A stretch of DNA of 64,000 nucleotides from Helianthus annuus (GCF_002127325.2 NC_035441.2:52642663-52706662), one strand, 5' to 3'. Counted from the first letter of the stretch, positions 45,701-57,210 are shown. Numbers and translations are program-made. Notes: a model not told the origin generated them from the sequence alone.

Positions 45701-48700
45701 TTTTTAAGCACCGCACATGCTATTATCGACTGTAGATTTGGTACGGTTGATATGGCATTCGGAAATCGAAAAATGCGTTTGAATGTTTTCACTAACAATT
45801 CTAATGCTAATGGTGTTGATGAGTGTTTTATGGCAGACATAGTAGATGGATGCAACCCGCATGAGTATGAGGAGGATGGTTTGGATATTTGCCTGTGTGA
45901 CTTTTCTGAACAGGTACATGCTTATGCACTACGGGTTGAAGAGGAGGCACAAGATGTGATGGCGCTGAAAGAAGGTAGACTACCATGGACCCATCAATTC
46001 GAGGGTCTACCGGTGGAAATCGATTCGGGTACAAAACCATCGTTGGAGGAACCACCAAAGTTAGAGCTCAAGGACTTGCCGGGCCACTTGAAGTATGTAT
46101 TTTTAGGGGATAATGACACTTTGCCGGTCATTATTGCCTCTAATTTGGAAGTGGCACAAGAGCAAGCCTTGATGGAGGTGTTAAAAGCGAACAAGGGTGC
46201 TATTGGATGGACGATTGCCGATCTTAAAGGAATTAGTCCATCCATCGTCATGCACAAGATTATCACAACCGAAGATGCCAAACCGACACGAGAAGCTCAA
46301 AGGCGGTTGAACCCGAACCTAAGGGAGGTAGTAAAAAAGGAGGTAATTAAATGGTTGGATGCGGGAATCATCTATCCGATTTCGGATAGTGCTTGGGTGA
46401 GTCCCACCCAAGTTGTGCCTAAGAAGGCCGGCATTCAAGTAGTCAAGGACGAAAGTGGTGAACAAATTGCCACCCGACCGGTTACCGGATGGCGGGTGTG
46501 TATTGACTACCGAAAACTGAATGCCGCCACTTCTAAGGACCATTTCCCGTTACCTTTTATTGACCAAATTATTGAAAAATTATCGGGTCAAAAATATTAT
46601 TGCTTCTTAGATGGGTACTCGGGTTATAATCAAATTGCCATACACCCGGATGACCAACACAAGACCACCTTCACATGCCCATACGGCACTTTTGCCTTTA
46701 GGCGAATGCCGTTTGGGTTGTGTAATGCTCCGGCAACTTTTCAACGATGTATGATGAGTATTTTCTCGGACATGGTTGGAGAGTCGCTTGAAGTGTTCAT
46801 GGATGATTTTTCCATTTTTGGCACCACTTTTGATGCTTGTCTCAACGAATTGGAAAAGGTTTTAAAAAGGTGCGTTGAGAAAAATTTGGTGCTAAGTTGG
46901 GAGAAAAGTCACTTCATGGTGCAAGAGGGCATTGTGTTGGGACACGTGATTTCGGAAAGGGGTATGGAGGTGGATAAGGCAAAGATACGGGTAATTTCAT
47001 CATTGCCACCTCCTAAAAATGTTAAGGGTGTACGATCATTCTTGGGACACGCGGGTTTTTATCGACGTTTCATTAAGGGTTTTAGTGTTATCACCAAACC
47101 CTTATGCAATTTGTTATTAAAAGATGTCCCGTTTGACTTTACTAATGAATGTATGCAAGCGTTTACTGTTTTGAAGGAACATTTGGTCAAGGCGCCTATC
47201 TTGCAACCACCTGATTGGTCAAAGCCGTTCGAGATAATGTGTGATGCCAGCGATACCACTATTGGTGCAGTTTTGGGTCAACGGGTTGACAAGAAGCCGG
47301 TGGTTATCTACTATGCAAGCAAAACTTTATCCGAAGCGCAACTTAACTACACCACAACCGAGAAGGAATTATTAGCGGTGGTGTACGCTTTGGATAAGTT
47401 TCGCTCGTATATTTGGGGAAGCAAGGTAGTAGTTTATTCCGATCATAGTGCGGTTCGGTATTTAATGGAGAAAAAGGATGCGAAGCCGCGTTTGATTCGG
47501 TGGGTTTTATTGTTGCAAGAATTTGATCTAGAGATCCGAGACAAGAAGGGATGTGAGAATGTTGTCGCGGATCATTTGTCCCGAATCCCGTTGGAAGGTG
47601 TAGATGATGCAAGTGAAATCAATGAACGGTTCCCCGATGAACAATTGTTGGCCGTTTCTACTTATGTGGCCCCTTGGTATGCTCATTATGTTAACTATTT
47701 GGCCAAGGGTGCGATTCCAACTCATTGGACTAAGAAGAGACGACAACAGTTTTCTAGTCAAGTGAAGCAATATATATGGGACGAACCCGACTTGTTCAAA
47801 ATCGGGGCTGATCAAGTGATAAGAAGATGTGTTCCCGAAACTGAAGTTTTAGAGATATTGACCCATGCTCATTCATCCGCATGTGGGGGCCATTTTAGTG
47901 GGAACAAGACAGGCTATCGGGTGTTATCGAGTGGGTTTTATTGGCCCACGATTTTCAAGGATGCTCGTGAGTATGCCCGAAATTGCATCAATTGTCAAAG
48001 AATGGGAAGCATTTCGAAACGTGATGAAATGCCGTTGCAACCAATTTTGGTAGTGGAGGTATTTGATGTTTGGGGAATAGACTTCATGGGTCCTTTCCCA
48101 AACTCAAATGGGTTTTTATACATATTGGTTGCGGTTGATTATGTGTCGAAATGGATTGAAGCTATTGCCACAAGGACCAACGATCATTCCGTTGTATGTA
48201 AGTTTGTGCAATCCAACATTTTTTCTCGTTTCGGTGTACCTCGGGTGATAATAAGTGATGGTGGTTCACATTTCAAAAATTTCAATTTTGGAAAGTTGTT
48301 GAAAAGATATAGTGTGAATCATCGTGTGGCTACACCGTACCACCCACAAACGAGTGGTCAAGTGGAGGTATCTAACCGGAAAATCAAAGAAATTCTAATG
48401 AAAACGGTTAGAACGGATAGGAAAGATTGGTCAAGCAAGCTTGATGATGCATTGTGGGCATATCGCACGGCTTTCAAAACCCCACTTGATACCACTCCGT
48501 ATCGAATGGTTTACGGGAAAGGATGTCATTTGCCTATGGAGTTGGCACATAGGGCATATTGGGCAATTAAAACAGTGAATGCGGACTATGATGAAGCGGG
48601 TCGGGCGAGGAAGCTTCAACTGAATGAAATTGAAGAGATAAGGGATCAAGCGTATGAGTGTGCATCCGCATACAAAGACAAACTGAAAAAGGTTCATGAT

Positions 48701-48985
48701 GCGAAGATAAAGAAGAAGAACTTTGAAGTGGGTCAAAAAGTGTGGTTATACAATTCAAGGTTGAAAATGTTCGCGGGGAAACTTAAGAGCAAGTGGATGG
48801 GCCCTTATGTTGTCCGACGAGTGGGAAGGTTCGGAGATGTTGACATTCAAGACGAGCGAACATTGAAACAACAAACGGTGAACGGTCACCGGTTAAAGCC
48901 GTATTTGGATGGCAATGACATCAACAACTTGGAGCTTGACAAAGCGGGCTACATCCTACGCCCGGTTGAGGAGGAACAATCGTAA
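42728..48985 (+). CDS. gag-pol: Gag-Pol polyprotein of the Athila-like element
   Basis: 2085 residues without a break. Pro/Gln-rich N-terminus to about 300; capsid about 345-490 ([24 protein letters not shown]); knuckle [14 protein letters not shown] (about 540); aspartic protease with [14 protein letters not shown] (Asp near 911); reverse transcriptase from about 1190 with [19 protein letters not shown] and FMDDF (near 1357); RNase H with [29 protein letters not shown] and YSDHSA; integrase with the HHCC finger ([11 protein letters not shown]...CINCQ) and DDE residues in [17 protein letters not shown] and [11 protein letters not shown]; and a C-terminal [13 protein letters not shown] module. 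All catalytic residues I can identify are present. The ATG at 42728 follows a possible acceptor (TTTACAG). Gag and Pol share one frame, so stoichiometry must be set other than by frameshifting. Confidence 0.96.
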   Translation: MRTRSSHKLSPLAFDPEIERTLRANRILLRENTINSSPTTPVTPIRYMDPPPPPTTGEFTSSFIPTSTQPSPNTTIPPNTTEPTIPQQVTPTNTTQPITTQEEPTVTFNPSTTIPPLSHFFPGAGPSYSGHTMAPISSIVHATPYRPPNQSGFQYSTIPFGQSSGIQGDGYDEGFEDFEGYEDDGYGYGDYGDQGDFGYVQSQSQGMASVGGMQHQQLIPQHIRPRPQGPPMPQPIPLQQVRPQHVHQQPFQRPPQRPPMRPQQFQQPIAPQGQVQRPNGPIIPRGRYGVPRRHLREQARGIEAHFRPIITQNPSPVVIPHNNQGRTFEVRTNSLQSLPKYKGLATEEPYFHLEAYDSICNTFGSQGFSADEVKLVLFQFSLEEKAKKWFYTLPSASIYTWGEMQQTFLDEFYTAQKTNDARKGLRSFQQQHGEMFHEAFERFNMMIKNCPHHGIELWELMNAFHEGLSAEDARDLMSITGGTFGTNYENEDWEFLESMATTSKRKAQASRRARPTTNRPQVHAIDEGNVQSTNQIYDVCALCNEIGHAAENCQGMLEGQYEEVHAIQGQGQGGGGRNYNNMNSNTYHPGLRNHPNFRYGNPSNQVNPNFQGSQGNFGSRPSYNNQGGYRGGNNQGYQKQYQTGQEQRGSSGGNEVMEMLKSMQLEMQKRNQLDEVRMQKDEVRDKSIQSLTTQMGQLATDVAELKKGKGQLPSDTKVNPSHGSSRGNVNINHVSVLRSGKEFKANLSPELVEGVVEDITGMESDDELAPVKPKEITIKKPGLGESEKNESEKIEGEPSQVPFPSALLDPGKKNFIVSRGPQKEEMWDMFKQVKINLPLLDAIKQVPAYAKFLKELCTQKRQNKKKVPKRVDLTGQVSAVLNGELPPKLQDPGTPLINVQVGNFQMAKALLDLGAGVSILPGGLYDQYDFGPLARVETTVVLADLSHKLPRGMVQNVIVKIDEFYYPVDFLVLDYSSADPKQQQNIILGRPFLSTAHAIIDCRFGTVDMAFGNRKMRLNVFTNNSNANGVDECFMADIVDGCNPHEYEEDGLDICLCDFSEQVHAYALRVEEEAQDVMALKEGRLPWTHQFEGLPVEIDSGTKPSLEEPPKLELKDLPGHLKYVFLGDNDTLPVIIASNLEVAQEQALMEVLKANKGAIGWTIADLKGISPSIVMHKIITTEDAKPTREAQRRLNPNLREVVKKEVIKWLDAGIIYPISDSAWVSPTQVVPKKAGIQVVKDESGEQIATRPVTGWRVCIDYRKLNAATSKDHFPLPFIDQIIEKLSGQKYYCFLDGYSGYNQIAIHPDDQHKTTFTCPYGTFAFRRMPFGLCNAPATFQRCMMSIFSDMVGESLEVFMDDFSIFGTTFDACLNELEKVLKRCVEKNLVLSWEKSHFMVQEGIVLGHVISERGMEVDKAKIRVISSLPPPKNVKGVRSFLGHAGFYRRFIKGFSVITKPLCNLLLKDVPFDFTNECMQAFTVLKEHLVKAPILQPPDWSKPFEIMCDASDTTIGAVLGQRVDKKPVVIYYASKTLSEAQLNYTTTEKELLAVVYALDKFRSYIWGSKVVVYSDHSAVRYLMEKKDAKPRLIRWVLLLQEFDLEIRDKKGCENVVADHLSRIPLEGVDDASEINERFPDEQLLAVSTYVAPWYAHYVNYLAKGAIPTHWTKKRRQQFSSQVKQYIWDEPDLFKIGADQVIRRCVPETEVLEILTHAHSSACGGHFSGNKTGYRVLSSGFYWPTIFKDAREYARNCINCQRMGSISKRDEMPLQPILVVEVFDVWGIDFMGPFPNSNGFLYILVAVDYVSKWIEAIATRTNDHSVVCKFVQSNIFSRFGVPRVIISDGGSHFKNFNFGKLLKRYSVNHRVATPYHPQTSGQVEVSNRKIKEILMKTVRTDRKDWSSKLDDALWAYRTAFKTPLDTTPYRMVYGKGCHLPMELAHRAYWAIKTVNADYDEAGRARKLQLNEIEEIRDQAYECASAYKDKLKKVHDAKIKKKNFEVGQKVWLYNSRLKMFAGKLKSKWMGPYVVRRVGRFGDVDIQDERTLKQQTVNGHRLKPYLDGNDINNLELDKAGYILRPVEEEQS

Positions 48986-49121
48986 GAGGCCCAGGTTTGG
49001 TGATAGTGTACATAGTAGTTTTGTTTTGTTTTGTTTGTATAGTTGCATAATTGCCATAATCCCTCGAAGTCCGTGTTCGAAACAAGTGTGGGGAAGTTCG
49101 GGTCGCGAATTGTTCTTACAT

Positions 49122-49139
49122 CGTGTTGAGGACAACACG
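49122..49139 (+). other. Hairpin after gag-pol
   Basis: CGTGTTG-AGGA-CAACACG, a 7-bp stem with the AGGA loop, 137 bp after the stop codon, followed by TTTTTGAGGGGGTAGGG. A tract AACAAGTGTGGGGAAG lies just upstream at 49081-49096. Confidence 0.7.
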
Positions 49140-49205
49140 GGATTTTTGAGGGGGTAGGGTGATTTTCTCAAGTTTTTGAAATAATTAAAAAACATAAAAA
49201 AATCG

Positions 49206-49236
<31 letters not shown>

Positions 49237-49284
49237 TCTAAAAATTTGGTCACATAAATTCCAAGTTTATCAAAAGAATGGATG

Positions 49285-49586
49285 CCCAGTGTCCACCGTA
49301 AATTACGGTGGAGCCGTAATTTACGGTGGTTGTTGAAATTTTTTGGAATTTTATGGTGAAAACCCCCTGTATTACGGTGAGAATTAAAGTTCAGTGATTA
49401 CCGTAAATTACGGTGTTGCCGTAATTTACGGTGGAGTATAAATGTTGTTGGGTTTTACGGTATTTCTCTCCTGGTTTACGGTACAAAATTGGCATTCAGG
49501 TCTCACCGTAATTTACGGTGAGACCGTAAATTACGGCACGCAGCGAATGAAGTTCCGTCGGTTCAACTCCGATGTATATATATATA
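49285..49586 (+). promoter_or_regulatory. Candidate internal promoter of the second ORF
   Basis: Three inverted pairs of the ACCGTAAATTACGGT motif (49293-49331, 49399-49437, 49503-49538) precede a TATA-like TATATATATAAA at 49575-49586. A CT-rich leader (CTCATTCACTTCTCCC) follows. The motif also fills U3 of this element's LTR, so the same regulatory module appears copied in front of the second ORF. Confidence 0.5.
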
Positions 49587-49926
49587 AAAAAAAAAAAAAG
49601 AAAAAAAAAACCGAAAACAAAAGGCCTGTCACGTGCATTATACCCTAACCACTCATTCACTTCTCCCTTTCCACCTCTTCTTCTCCAAAGAACCCACAAC
49701 TCCATAGTTATTCTTCCACTTTCTTCTCTTCATCAAATCTTCAATTCTTGCCCAAATCAAGTGGAGTTTTGGTCTAAATTGACTAAATTTTCACGAGCTT
49801 CGTGATTGTGAGGAGGAATTTCAGAGAAAACGTGGTTTTGGGGTCGAAGTTTGAAACCCTAGGTTGAGATAATTTGGGGGTTTTTGGATTTTTAGTTTCA
49901 CAAGCATCCTCTCATCTTGAAACAAG

Positions 49927-50257
49927 GTATGAACACTTATTCTACTATATTATGAAGATGCATTGTGAAAAACAAGGTGATTTAGGTTATATGTTCTTGC
50001 CCACTTGCTTGTTGCTAGGATATGAGTATGAAATTGTTATTGAACATGATTGATGGTTGTAGATGTAGGAATTTTGGTTAAAGTAGTGAACTTTTGGGAT
50101 GTTCTACATTGTAGAGACACCATGCCCAATTTTTGAAAAATCCTTGATACATTTTGGGTTCACTAACATCTACAACCATAGTAACAAGCAAGTGTGGGGA
50201 TGATTTGTGAAGAGAATGTTAATTTTGTGTTATTTTGTTGTTTCTTCATGTGTGTAG
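49927..50257 (+). other. Candidate 5' UTR intron of the second ORF
   Basis: Donor AACAAG/GTATGAAC at 49926/49927 and acceptor TTGTTTCTTCATGTGTGTAG ending at 50257, with ATG two bases further at 50260. Length 331 bp. Confidence 0.6.
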
Positions 50258-50259
50258 GA

Positions 50260-51975
50260 ATGGCAAGGACAAAAGAAAAGCCGGGTTCAAGTTCATCCTC
50301 GTCAAGAGGCAAAGGCAAGGAGAAGGAGCAGCCATCGAAGAAAAGGCAATATCTTGGTAGGGTTAGTGAAAGCGAAAGCGAGGAAGAAGAAGAGATGCAG
50401 TTAGACCCAAGAGATAAACCAGTGTGGAATTCGGGGTCATTGGATGACCAACCCGAAATTTGGCAGCCAACTTTGTATAACGATTGCATGAACAAGTTAA
50501 AGAATAAAGCGGCCGCGTTCATCTGTGAAAGAGAGGTTGATGAGCCTCAGTTGGGTCAGTTCGGGGTATATGACAAGTTCCGTGCTTTGGGTTGGGAAGG
50601 AGCATTAAAGTGTTGGGATAAGGATAAGAGCAACTTGTTTATGACCGAAATTCAGGAGTGGATGGCAACACTTAAGTGTGAAAACTTCTATAGGCCATCA
50701 CAAATGAAGTTGATTGGGACGGTACATGGGGTACCAGTTGAAATGTCATTTGATACTTTGAAGAAGTTGGGAAAATATGATAGTCTTCCAGCTAGGGAAT
50801 ACATAATTCCCACGCTTGATGACTTGTTGCTCAAACCCGAGAAGCATGTGACATGGAACAGTATGTTGGCTGATTTGTTTTTGCCCGGTAAGTATGGTGG
50901 CGTGTTATACCGAAAAAATCTGAAGATAGAAGCCAAGCTCATACATACGATCTGTTTACTTAATGTCATCCCAAGGAGAGGGGATAAAGATCAGGTGAGG
51001 TTTCCAGAAATACCCGTTTTGTATTCATTGATGCATGGATCTCCACGCTTCCCAATCCGCTACCTGATTATGCATCATTTGTGGATATGTCGGAACAAAT
51101 ACGGGAGAGACATTGTCCCATACTGTCGCATCATAACGGGTTTAATGAAGCAACAAAAGGCACTCACATCGGAAGACCGGGGTTTAACGAAAAGGCACAT
51201 GCCTTTTACTTTGGATAGGTTGGGAAACGTTTGGACATACACCTCGTCTGAACGTTATCACAAGCTGAAATCGGAGGGTCAACGGTGGAGGGCGTTGAAA
51301 TTAGGTGCAAGGGAATTGATGCCGGGAGAACCGGATGAACCTGAGAGTGATGTAGAGTTAGTTCCGAGTGGGGATGAAGATTACGCAGACGAGCCAACGG
51401 GTGGTGCAAATGTTGGTTTTGGGGTTTTTCATGGTGGTCATGGTGGCACATTTTACGACTATGCGCAGCAACCATATGAGCCGGGGTGGGCTTATAGTGG
51501 TTCAATGCAGGAGGTGATCGAGAGCCAACGCCCGCCGGCGGCCATCTTTGATACTTGGTCGGGTCCGGAGAGGTCGTTATTTGATCAAGGCACGCGGAAT
51601 AGCGCTAGTATTGAGCGGGCACTTAAACATAGCCTCGACCGCAATGAATCATGGCACCGGACTCACGCATATTCGCAGGAGGTGGAAATGAATAACCGAT
51701 ATCACGATGATCAGATGAGGCGGATGCATGCGGACTGGCATGCTGGGAGGCCGGTGGTTGAGGATCCACAACATGTGGATTATGCCTCATTGCCACCATA
51801 TGATGGCAGCGTTTCGTATCCAACTCCACAACTCCACCATTCTCAGTGGCTTGATCCAAGACGGCAAGAGGGACCACAACAACAAGAGGGAAGCAGTAGC
51901 GGCTCGTTCGGGTTTGGAGAATGGAGCGATATGATGTCGTCCATTTTTGGGCCCCCAGGACCGCGTTATTATTGA
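50260..51975 (+). CDS. Env-position ORF of the Athila-like element, function unknown
   Basis: 571 residues, unbroken. An ATG further upstream (50194) would add 22 residues with a hydrophobic run, but that stretch reads like an intron end (pyrimidines, then TGTGTAG). So I start at MARTKEKPG. The N-terminus is Ser/Lys-rich and basic (SSSSRGKGKEKEQPSKKRQ, nuclear-signal-like), then acidic (SESEEEEE). The middle (about 60-350) has VHGVPVEMSFDTLKKLG and IHTICLLNVIPRRGD, resembling the plant transposon domain of ATHILA-type ORFs. The C-terminus is Gln/Pro/Gly-rich. No signal peptide or clear membrane segment is seen, so the name env would be misleading. It keeps an open frame in a young element, implying a useful role. 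Confidence 0.85.
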   Translation: MARTKEKPGSSSSSSRGKGKEKEQPSKKRQYLGRVSESESEEEEEMQLDPRDKPVWNSGSLDDQPEIWQPTLYNDCMNKLKNKAAAFICEREVDEPQLGQFGVYDKFRALGWEGALKCWDKDKSNLFMTEIQEWMATLKCENFYRPSQMKLIGTVHGVPVEMSFDTLKKLGKYDSLPAREYIIPTLDDLLLKPEKHVTWNSMLADLFLPGKYGGVLYRKNLKIEAKLIHTICLLNVIPRRGDKDQVRFPEIPVLYSLMHGSPRFPIRYLIMHHLWICRNKYGRDIVPYCRIITGLMKQQKALTSEDRGLTKRHMPFTLDRLGNVWTYTSSERYHKLKSEGQRWRALKLGARELMPGEPDEPESDVELVPSGDEDYADEPTGGANVGFGVFHGGHGGTFYDYAQQPYEPGWAYSGSMQEVIESQRPPAAIFDTWSGPERSLFDQGTRNSASIERALKHSLDRNESWHRTHAYSQEVEMNNRYHDDQMRRMHADWHAGRPVVEDPQHVDYASLPPYDGSVSYPTPQLHHSQWLDPRRQEGPQQQEGSSSGSFGFGEWSDMMSSIFGPPGPRYY

Positions 51976-52767
51976 TCAGGTGGTATTCTCTCTCTTGTAT
52001 AGTTTGTATATATTTGTTGGTTTATGTTGATTATGGTGGGAGGATGGGTGGTGATTGATCATATGATTGATTGTTGGGTTGGTTGGTTGGTGGTGTTGTG
52101 TTCAAAAATGAAAAACATAAAAAAAAATATAAAAAGAAAAAAATACAAAAAGAAATTTGGGGTTTGAGATAAAAGCTTTTTGCGGATGTTGATTGAGGAT
52201 GTGATCAAATCCTCCCAAAGCCATACATTGGGGACAATGTATCCCAAGTGTGGGGATGGGGGGAATTTTTCGAAGATTTTTGAAAAATTTTAAGCCGAGC
52301 AAAACAATATGAAATCTTGTCGCCCTAATTTATCCCCAAGTCAATGCACCGGCAACCCTTATTACCCTTTTCATTCTTGGTGAGAGTTGTAGCCACACAT
52401 GTATATAAATAATCTTTAATGAGAGTGGCTACGGGTGGGGGTGCGTTAGAACTTGTGCTTGAATGCAATTTGAATTCTTGTTAGACATGAATGTAGAAAG
52501 GATAAGGGCATTAGGTAGCCTCGTCGGTTGTGTGAGTGAGTGTGGGATTTGGGGGGTTGGACCTCATAAATTATATATATGAGCATGGTAGTGAGAGGGG
52601 TGGGGGTTTGGTCATTTAGTTGCCCAATTTTGTGCCTAAAGCCTATCATTTGTTTCCCCTAGCTACTTACTTGAAAATGTACCCAAATTTGACCCGGTCT
52701 TATAGCATTAGTGATATAATTAGTAGTTTATTAGTTTGAAATAGTTATGGTTAATGTATTATGATTG

Positions 52768-52798
<31 letters not shown>

Positions 52799-53241
52799 AA
52801 AAAAACAATGAAAAGAAAAAAAAATGAGAAAGAAGAGAAAGAAAAGAAAAAAAGAAGGTTTCATTGTCTTGTATATAGTAGTATGTCTTTGTTAGTTGTT
52901 TTGGTAGTTGTAATAAAAAGACCGGGTTGAATTTTCGCTACTCATATATATTCCATTTCCTGCCCATACACCTAGCCACGTTACAACCTTTAAGCCCCTT
53001 TGATTTGCATTCGTGTTTGACCCGTTATAGGAGTATAGTTGATTCAGGTACAAGCTTATGATTGCGCAACTACCCGTTTGCCTAGTGTGTGTCTAGCTTA
53101 TCTTTGCTAGTTTCCACTTGTAGCCGAGAGGAGAGAAATTGTGAGGGGTGTATTGCTTGGGGCATTAAAAAGGGGTTGGTAAAGAAATTGCATGATTTGT
53201 TTGGCTTGATTTGATCACTTGTTTCGAAGCTATGTTGATGA
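51976..53241 (+). other. Non-coding 3' region of the Athila-like element
   Basis: Contains the hairpin-purine module at 52225, a 30-base poly-A run at 52768-52797 and purine-rich stretches. No ORF of note. Confidence 0.7.
52225..52263 (+). other. Hairpin and polypurine tract after the second ORF
   Basis: ACATTG-GGGA-CAATGT (52225-52240), then AAGTGTGGGGATGGGGGG (52246-52263), 250 bp after the second ORF's stop. Confidence 0.75.
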
Positions 53242-53277
53242 GTTGCTTGGGACAAGCAACGGTTAAGTGTGGGGATG
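53242..53277 (+). other. Hairpin and polypurine tract at the 3' LTR
   Basis: GTTGCTTG-GGA-CAAGCAAC (8-bp stem, 53242-53260), then AAGTGTGGGGATG abutting the LTR. Confidence 0.8.
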
Positions 53278-54448
53278 TGACGGGTGGTCCTTTGGACAAC
53301 CCTTAAGTGTGTTAAAACATGAAATAATCCTTCATTTAGCCGTGTAATTATCTTGAATTAGATAACTACGATGCTTATGTTTCAGGTGCAAATTAGGAGA
53401 TAAGCGATGGATAAAAGGCAGCTTATGGATGCTTATGGATGCTTTGGTGAAAACGGGTCGAGAGAAGAACACAAGGCAAAACAAAGAAGTGAAGACTGCT
53501 TGGTACCGTAAATTACGGTATCACCGTAATTTACGGTGACCCATTTTCCCATTTATCTTGCACCGTAAACCAGGCTCAACTCACCGTAACATTTTGATGA
53601 CCACCGTAAATTACGGTGGAGCCGTAATTTACGGTGGTGCCTGAACGTGAAAAGTGTAACTGCTGCCATATACTCGTTTTGTGTGTGTCTTTTGGTATTA
53701 TCTCATCATTGACGGTTCTTGGAGACTTTGGGGAGCGAATTTGGAGTACTTGCTTGGTTTGTGAACGATTCTAAACATTCGGTTTGTGTTTTTAATTCGT
53801 ATGAACACTAGATTAATGTTGATGATGATTCACCGAGCCATGTCCGGCTAAACTCTTCGGTGATCATATGTTTCTAAGACTTTTGTGTGTTAATTTCTGC
53901 ATTTCTAGAATGATATTTTGCATTGCTTGAATGTCATGGTGTGTGTTTGATTGTTTGTAGTGCATTAATCTATATCACAATTTCTAGTCTTGATCGTACG
54001 TTCTTGGTGCCGTTGGCAACCGAGATATCACGGGAAGGGTTAGGGTTGGTTATTGGTTAATAGGTCATCGGGAAACAACCTCGCATTATCTAATCCGAGT
54101 ACTTTGTTCCCTTTTATCACTTCAATCACACATACACGAGTTATGTCTATGTAACTCTTTCTAGTGAAATTGCACACAATTGTCTAACGAAACTGAAACC
54201 TAGGGTGATCATTGTTCTCTCCTAATTGTTTACAACCTACTTTGATTTGCATTAATCCGTAATTTAGTTTTATAAAACAACAATCCACAATCTTGAATTT
54301 TAATTTTCTGCAATTTAGTTTAATTTTAGTATAAATACAAAGCTACACAATTAACACATTTTCCACATACTCCCTGAGTTCGATACCCTACTACCGCTAA
54401 CTACAGTTGTTTAGGGATTAAATTTGCGTGACCCACGACATCACGTCA
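53278..54448 (+). repeat. 3' LTR of the Athila-like element
   Basis: 1171 bp; same as 41428-42607 apart from the 9-bp deletion near 53868. Confidence 0.95.
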
Positions 54449-54453
54449 TCCTT

Positions 54454-55248
54454 TGCAGGATCTATACACTGAACAATGGCAAGACTCTTACCAAACTGTT
54501 CCCTTAACCCCCGACCAGGTAGCCAACATACCTCCATATAGACCGTGGAGATATGAATGGTGAAAATCTTTTATTTTATATAGACAGTAAAATAATGCCA
54601 AGACACCACGGACAAACGATAAGGAAGAATCACCTTCAACAGAAGAAACTAGTAATTAAAGTCATTAGTACAAAACCAATTAAAAAGTGAAAAAGATTAA
54701 AAATAAAAAGTATTACACTAAACACTTGTCTTCACCAAGTGATGTAAGAGACTTAGGCAAACATGGCCTTTGATTGTTAAGAACTCTTACGATCAATCTT
54801 GGATCCCGAGACGACTCACACACTCTATGATGGACAATGGATGATGGTGGTGGATGCTGGTGTTGTGATGGTGGTGGGTGGTGGGTGAAGTGTGATAGAG
54901 GTGGTGTGCCAAGGGATGAGTTGCAAGAGCTCCAAGCACTCCTATTTATAGGCTGAACAGAAGCTTGGGCACGGCCCCGTGTCCATCCGACTCTCTCTCT
55001 TCATTATTTGCAATTCGCAATTTCATTAAATGCGTCTGCAACAGTTGAACACGCCCCCGTGTCCGCTGAGCACGGCCCCGTGGTGGGCAATAGAAGCTTC
55101 TACCATTTTGTCTTTTATGCTGACACTTGGGCACGCCCCCGTGCTCACTGAGCACAGGGCGTGTTCAGGCTTCTGTCTTCTTGTTTTGCTTGGGAAGATG
55201 CTGTCGGGAGGTCGGGCATGCCACGTTTTGTTCCTTTTCTTGTATTTA
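54454..55248 (-). repeat. 3' LTR of the minus-strand element, inner part, truncated
   Basis: Continues the LTR from 41427. Minus-strand TATA box CCTATAAATAGG at 54942-54953, GC-rich CACGGGGCCGTG-type motifs at 54966-55160. It breaks off near 55243-55252 and joins internal sequence; ATTTAT microhomology is visible at the junction. The LTR's start and its polypurine tract are deleted. Confidence 0.8.
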
Positions 55249-56892
55249 TATACAAGTTCACATACCTCATGGGGGATCACTCAACACTCGGCCGAAGGTG
55301 TATTTTTAGTGAATCACTCGAGAGCGGCATGTAACTTACTCCTACCATAAGCTTGCCAAGCAATCAATCCTCCTCCTTTTTAACTATATACCTTTGTAAA
55401 TATCAAGAAGACTTTTGGGGTGAAGGGTTAGGCTTGGGCTAAAGGTGGGTGGTTGGGTTAGTGGTTAGTGAAAGGGCGAAAAGCGTAAAAAGCGTCGGTT
55501 TTTTAAAGACTTTTTATTTTTCACAATTTTATTTTGATGAACCATTTCTTTCAAACAAAGTAATTTTTGATGAACTTGTTTGTTTATTTGGTTTCATCAT
55601 TAAAATATTATTATTATTTTTTTTAAAGTCATAAGAAAAACCGAGCTTTGTTACTAAAAGAAAGGGTTAAGATAATCAAAGGTTTAGGCTCAAAGGGGTT
55701 AACTAGGGGGATTTTGGGTAGGTGGTAAAAAAATGAAAAATAATGGTGTAGAAAGAAAAATGGTTAGTTCTAATGCCTCCATCATTTACTTACTCGGATT
55801 TAAGTTGGTAAGGACCGGGAATGCATTGTTGTGGCAAGTTCTAGAGTCGTACGAACCAAGCGGCTATTCACACAAGAAACAAAAAATGAGCATTTAGTGT
55901 AAAGATATGTATTTGTATGCTCAATAAAGGCTCAAAACTCACTTTTGTGGGAATGAGTTTTTATGTGATCAAGTATATATAATCAAATTTTAACTAAGTT
56001 TGTCATGCCGTTTCATAATTTTCTTATATTGGTTCTTTTTATCACGACGCTATCGGTTGTAAACTTGTAAAAATATAACCTTGTTAGAACTTGAAATTCC
56101 CAACTTAAACTTAGACAAGTAAAAAAAATGAAATTTTTTTGAAAAATATTTAGGGTGATTAGCGGTTCCAATAGAGTTTTGTGTAAGGCTTGTTAATTAG
56201 GACTTGCAAGATTCAAAGTTTTAGCATCCCCCCCCCCACACTTAAATTACACATTGTCCTCAATGTGTCCCAAAAATGAGTTTTTTAGGTTGATTGAATG
56301 TGTAAAAGGGTGTTAAAAGCAAAATTTTATGTTACTGGCACTCTGGACACGACCCCGTGGTGACCGGGCACGGCCCCGTGTTCAGGTGCCAGTGACAAAA
56401 TTTAGTAAAAAGAAACAGAAGCCTGGACACGGGGGCGTGTTCGGTGAACACGGCCCGTGTCCAGTTACCTGAACTGGGCGTTTTATGCAGATTGTACAGC
56501 ACGGGGCCGTGTTGGGTGGACACTGCTCGTGCTGAACTTGCTGTAATGAAGAAATTTTTGTCGGATGGCCCTGTTTTCGTGTATGGGGTGATGTTTCTCG
56601 TTTCCCTTATTATCCTTTACCATCCCAAGTGTGTTTTATTTATTACAACACCATTCAAACCTTAAAACCATCATTTCATTAAAATCATAGAGAGATACAT
56701 AGCGTTCCTAGAAAATTAAAAACAAAGAAGAGAAATAAAAGTTAAAAGTCCTAAACTAGATAGGTCAAGTGATACATAAAATTATCATAAGGAGTCCTAC
56801 TTTCTCATTAAGAACCAAAATCCCGGAAATAGTTTTCCAGTATTGAGGAGTGTAGTAGGACTCTTGGCCGAGGGTTATCTTCCTAGATGTTG
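55249..56892 (-). other. 3' internal region of the minus-strand element
   Basis: Reverse homologue of about 35060-36530 in the gag-protease element. Includes GC-rich motifs (56340-56530) and the hairpin ACATTG-AGGA-CAATGT with purine tract (minus) at 56228-56266. Confidence 0.75.
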
Positions 56893-57210
56893 TTAAAGCC
56901 ATTCTTCTATCTCTCTTGGGAGGAAGAAGGCGGCTTCGTTTTCTTCAACATCTTGCGGAGGAGGGGAAACACCAACCGGGACCCCTTGTAATATGTCTCG
57001 AGGAGGGCCCGGGTGCATGGCGTACCACTCGGCTGGTATGATGACTTCAGGCACCACGTTCCATGCCCTTTGGGTTATTATAGGCACCAAAGGAGGAGAT
57101 GCGAGAATGTTCAACCTCTGGTGCAAGAGGTTGACCTCCCGGAGACACCCTTCCAGTCCCACCATTAGGTAATTGATACGGTCGACCAATGCTTCTTCCA
57201 CCCCCGTCAT
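56893..57210 (-). pseudogene. C-terminal scrap of an element ORF
   Basis: 105 open residues with a helical start (VEEALVDRINYLMVGLEGCLREVNLLHQRL, likely coiled coil) and a Pro-rich end. It lies just before the 3' non-coding region, where the second ORF of a full Athila-type element would end. It is absent from the gag-protease relative. I read it as the tail of a lost env-position ORF; family not recognised. Confidence 0.45.

Larger units (their letters stand above)
41428..54448 (+). mobile_element. Complete Athila-like Ty3/gypsy element, apparently intact
   Basis: LTRs TGACGGGTGG...ATCACGTCA flanked by TCCTT on both sides (41423-41427, 54449-54453). The empty site is seen at 57950-57962 in the other LTR of the host element. 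Has a tRNA-Asp-type primer site, one uninterrupted gag-pol ORF, a second ORF in the env position, three hairpins of one type (49122, 52225 and 53242, the last two followed by purine tracts) and a polypurine tract. By eye the LTRs differ only by a 9-bp indel, so this is the youngest insertion and a candidate active copy. Confidence 0.95.
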
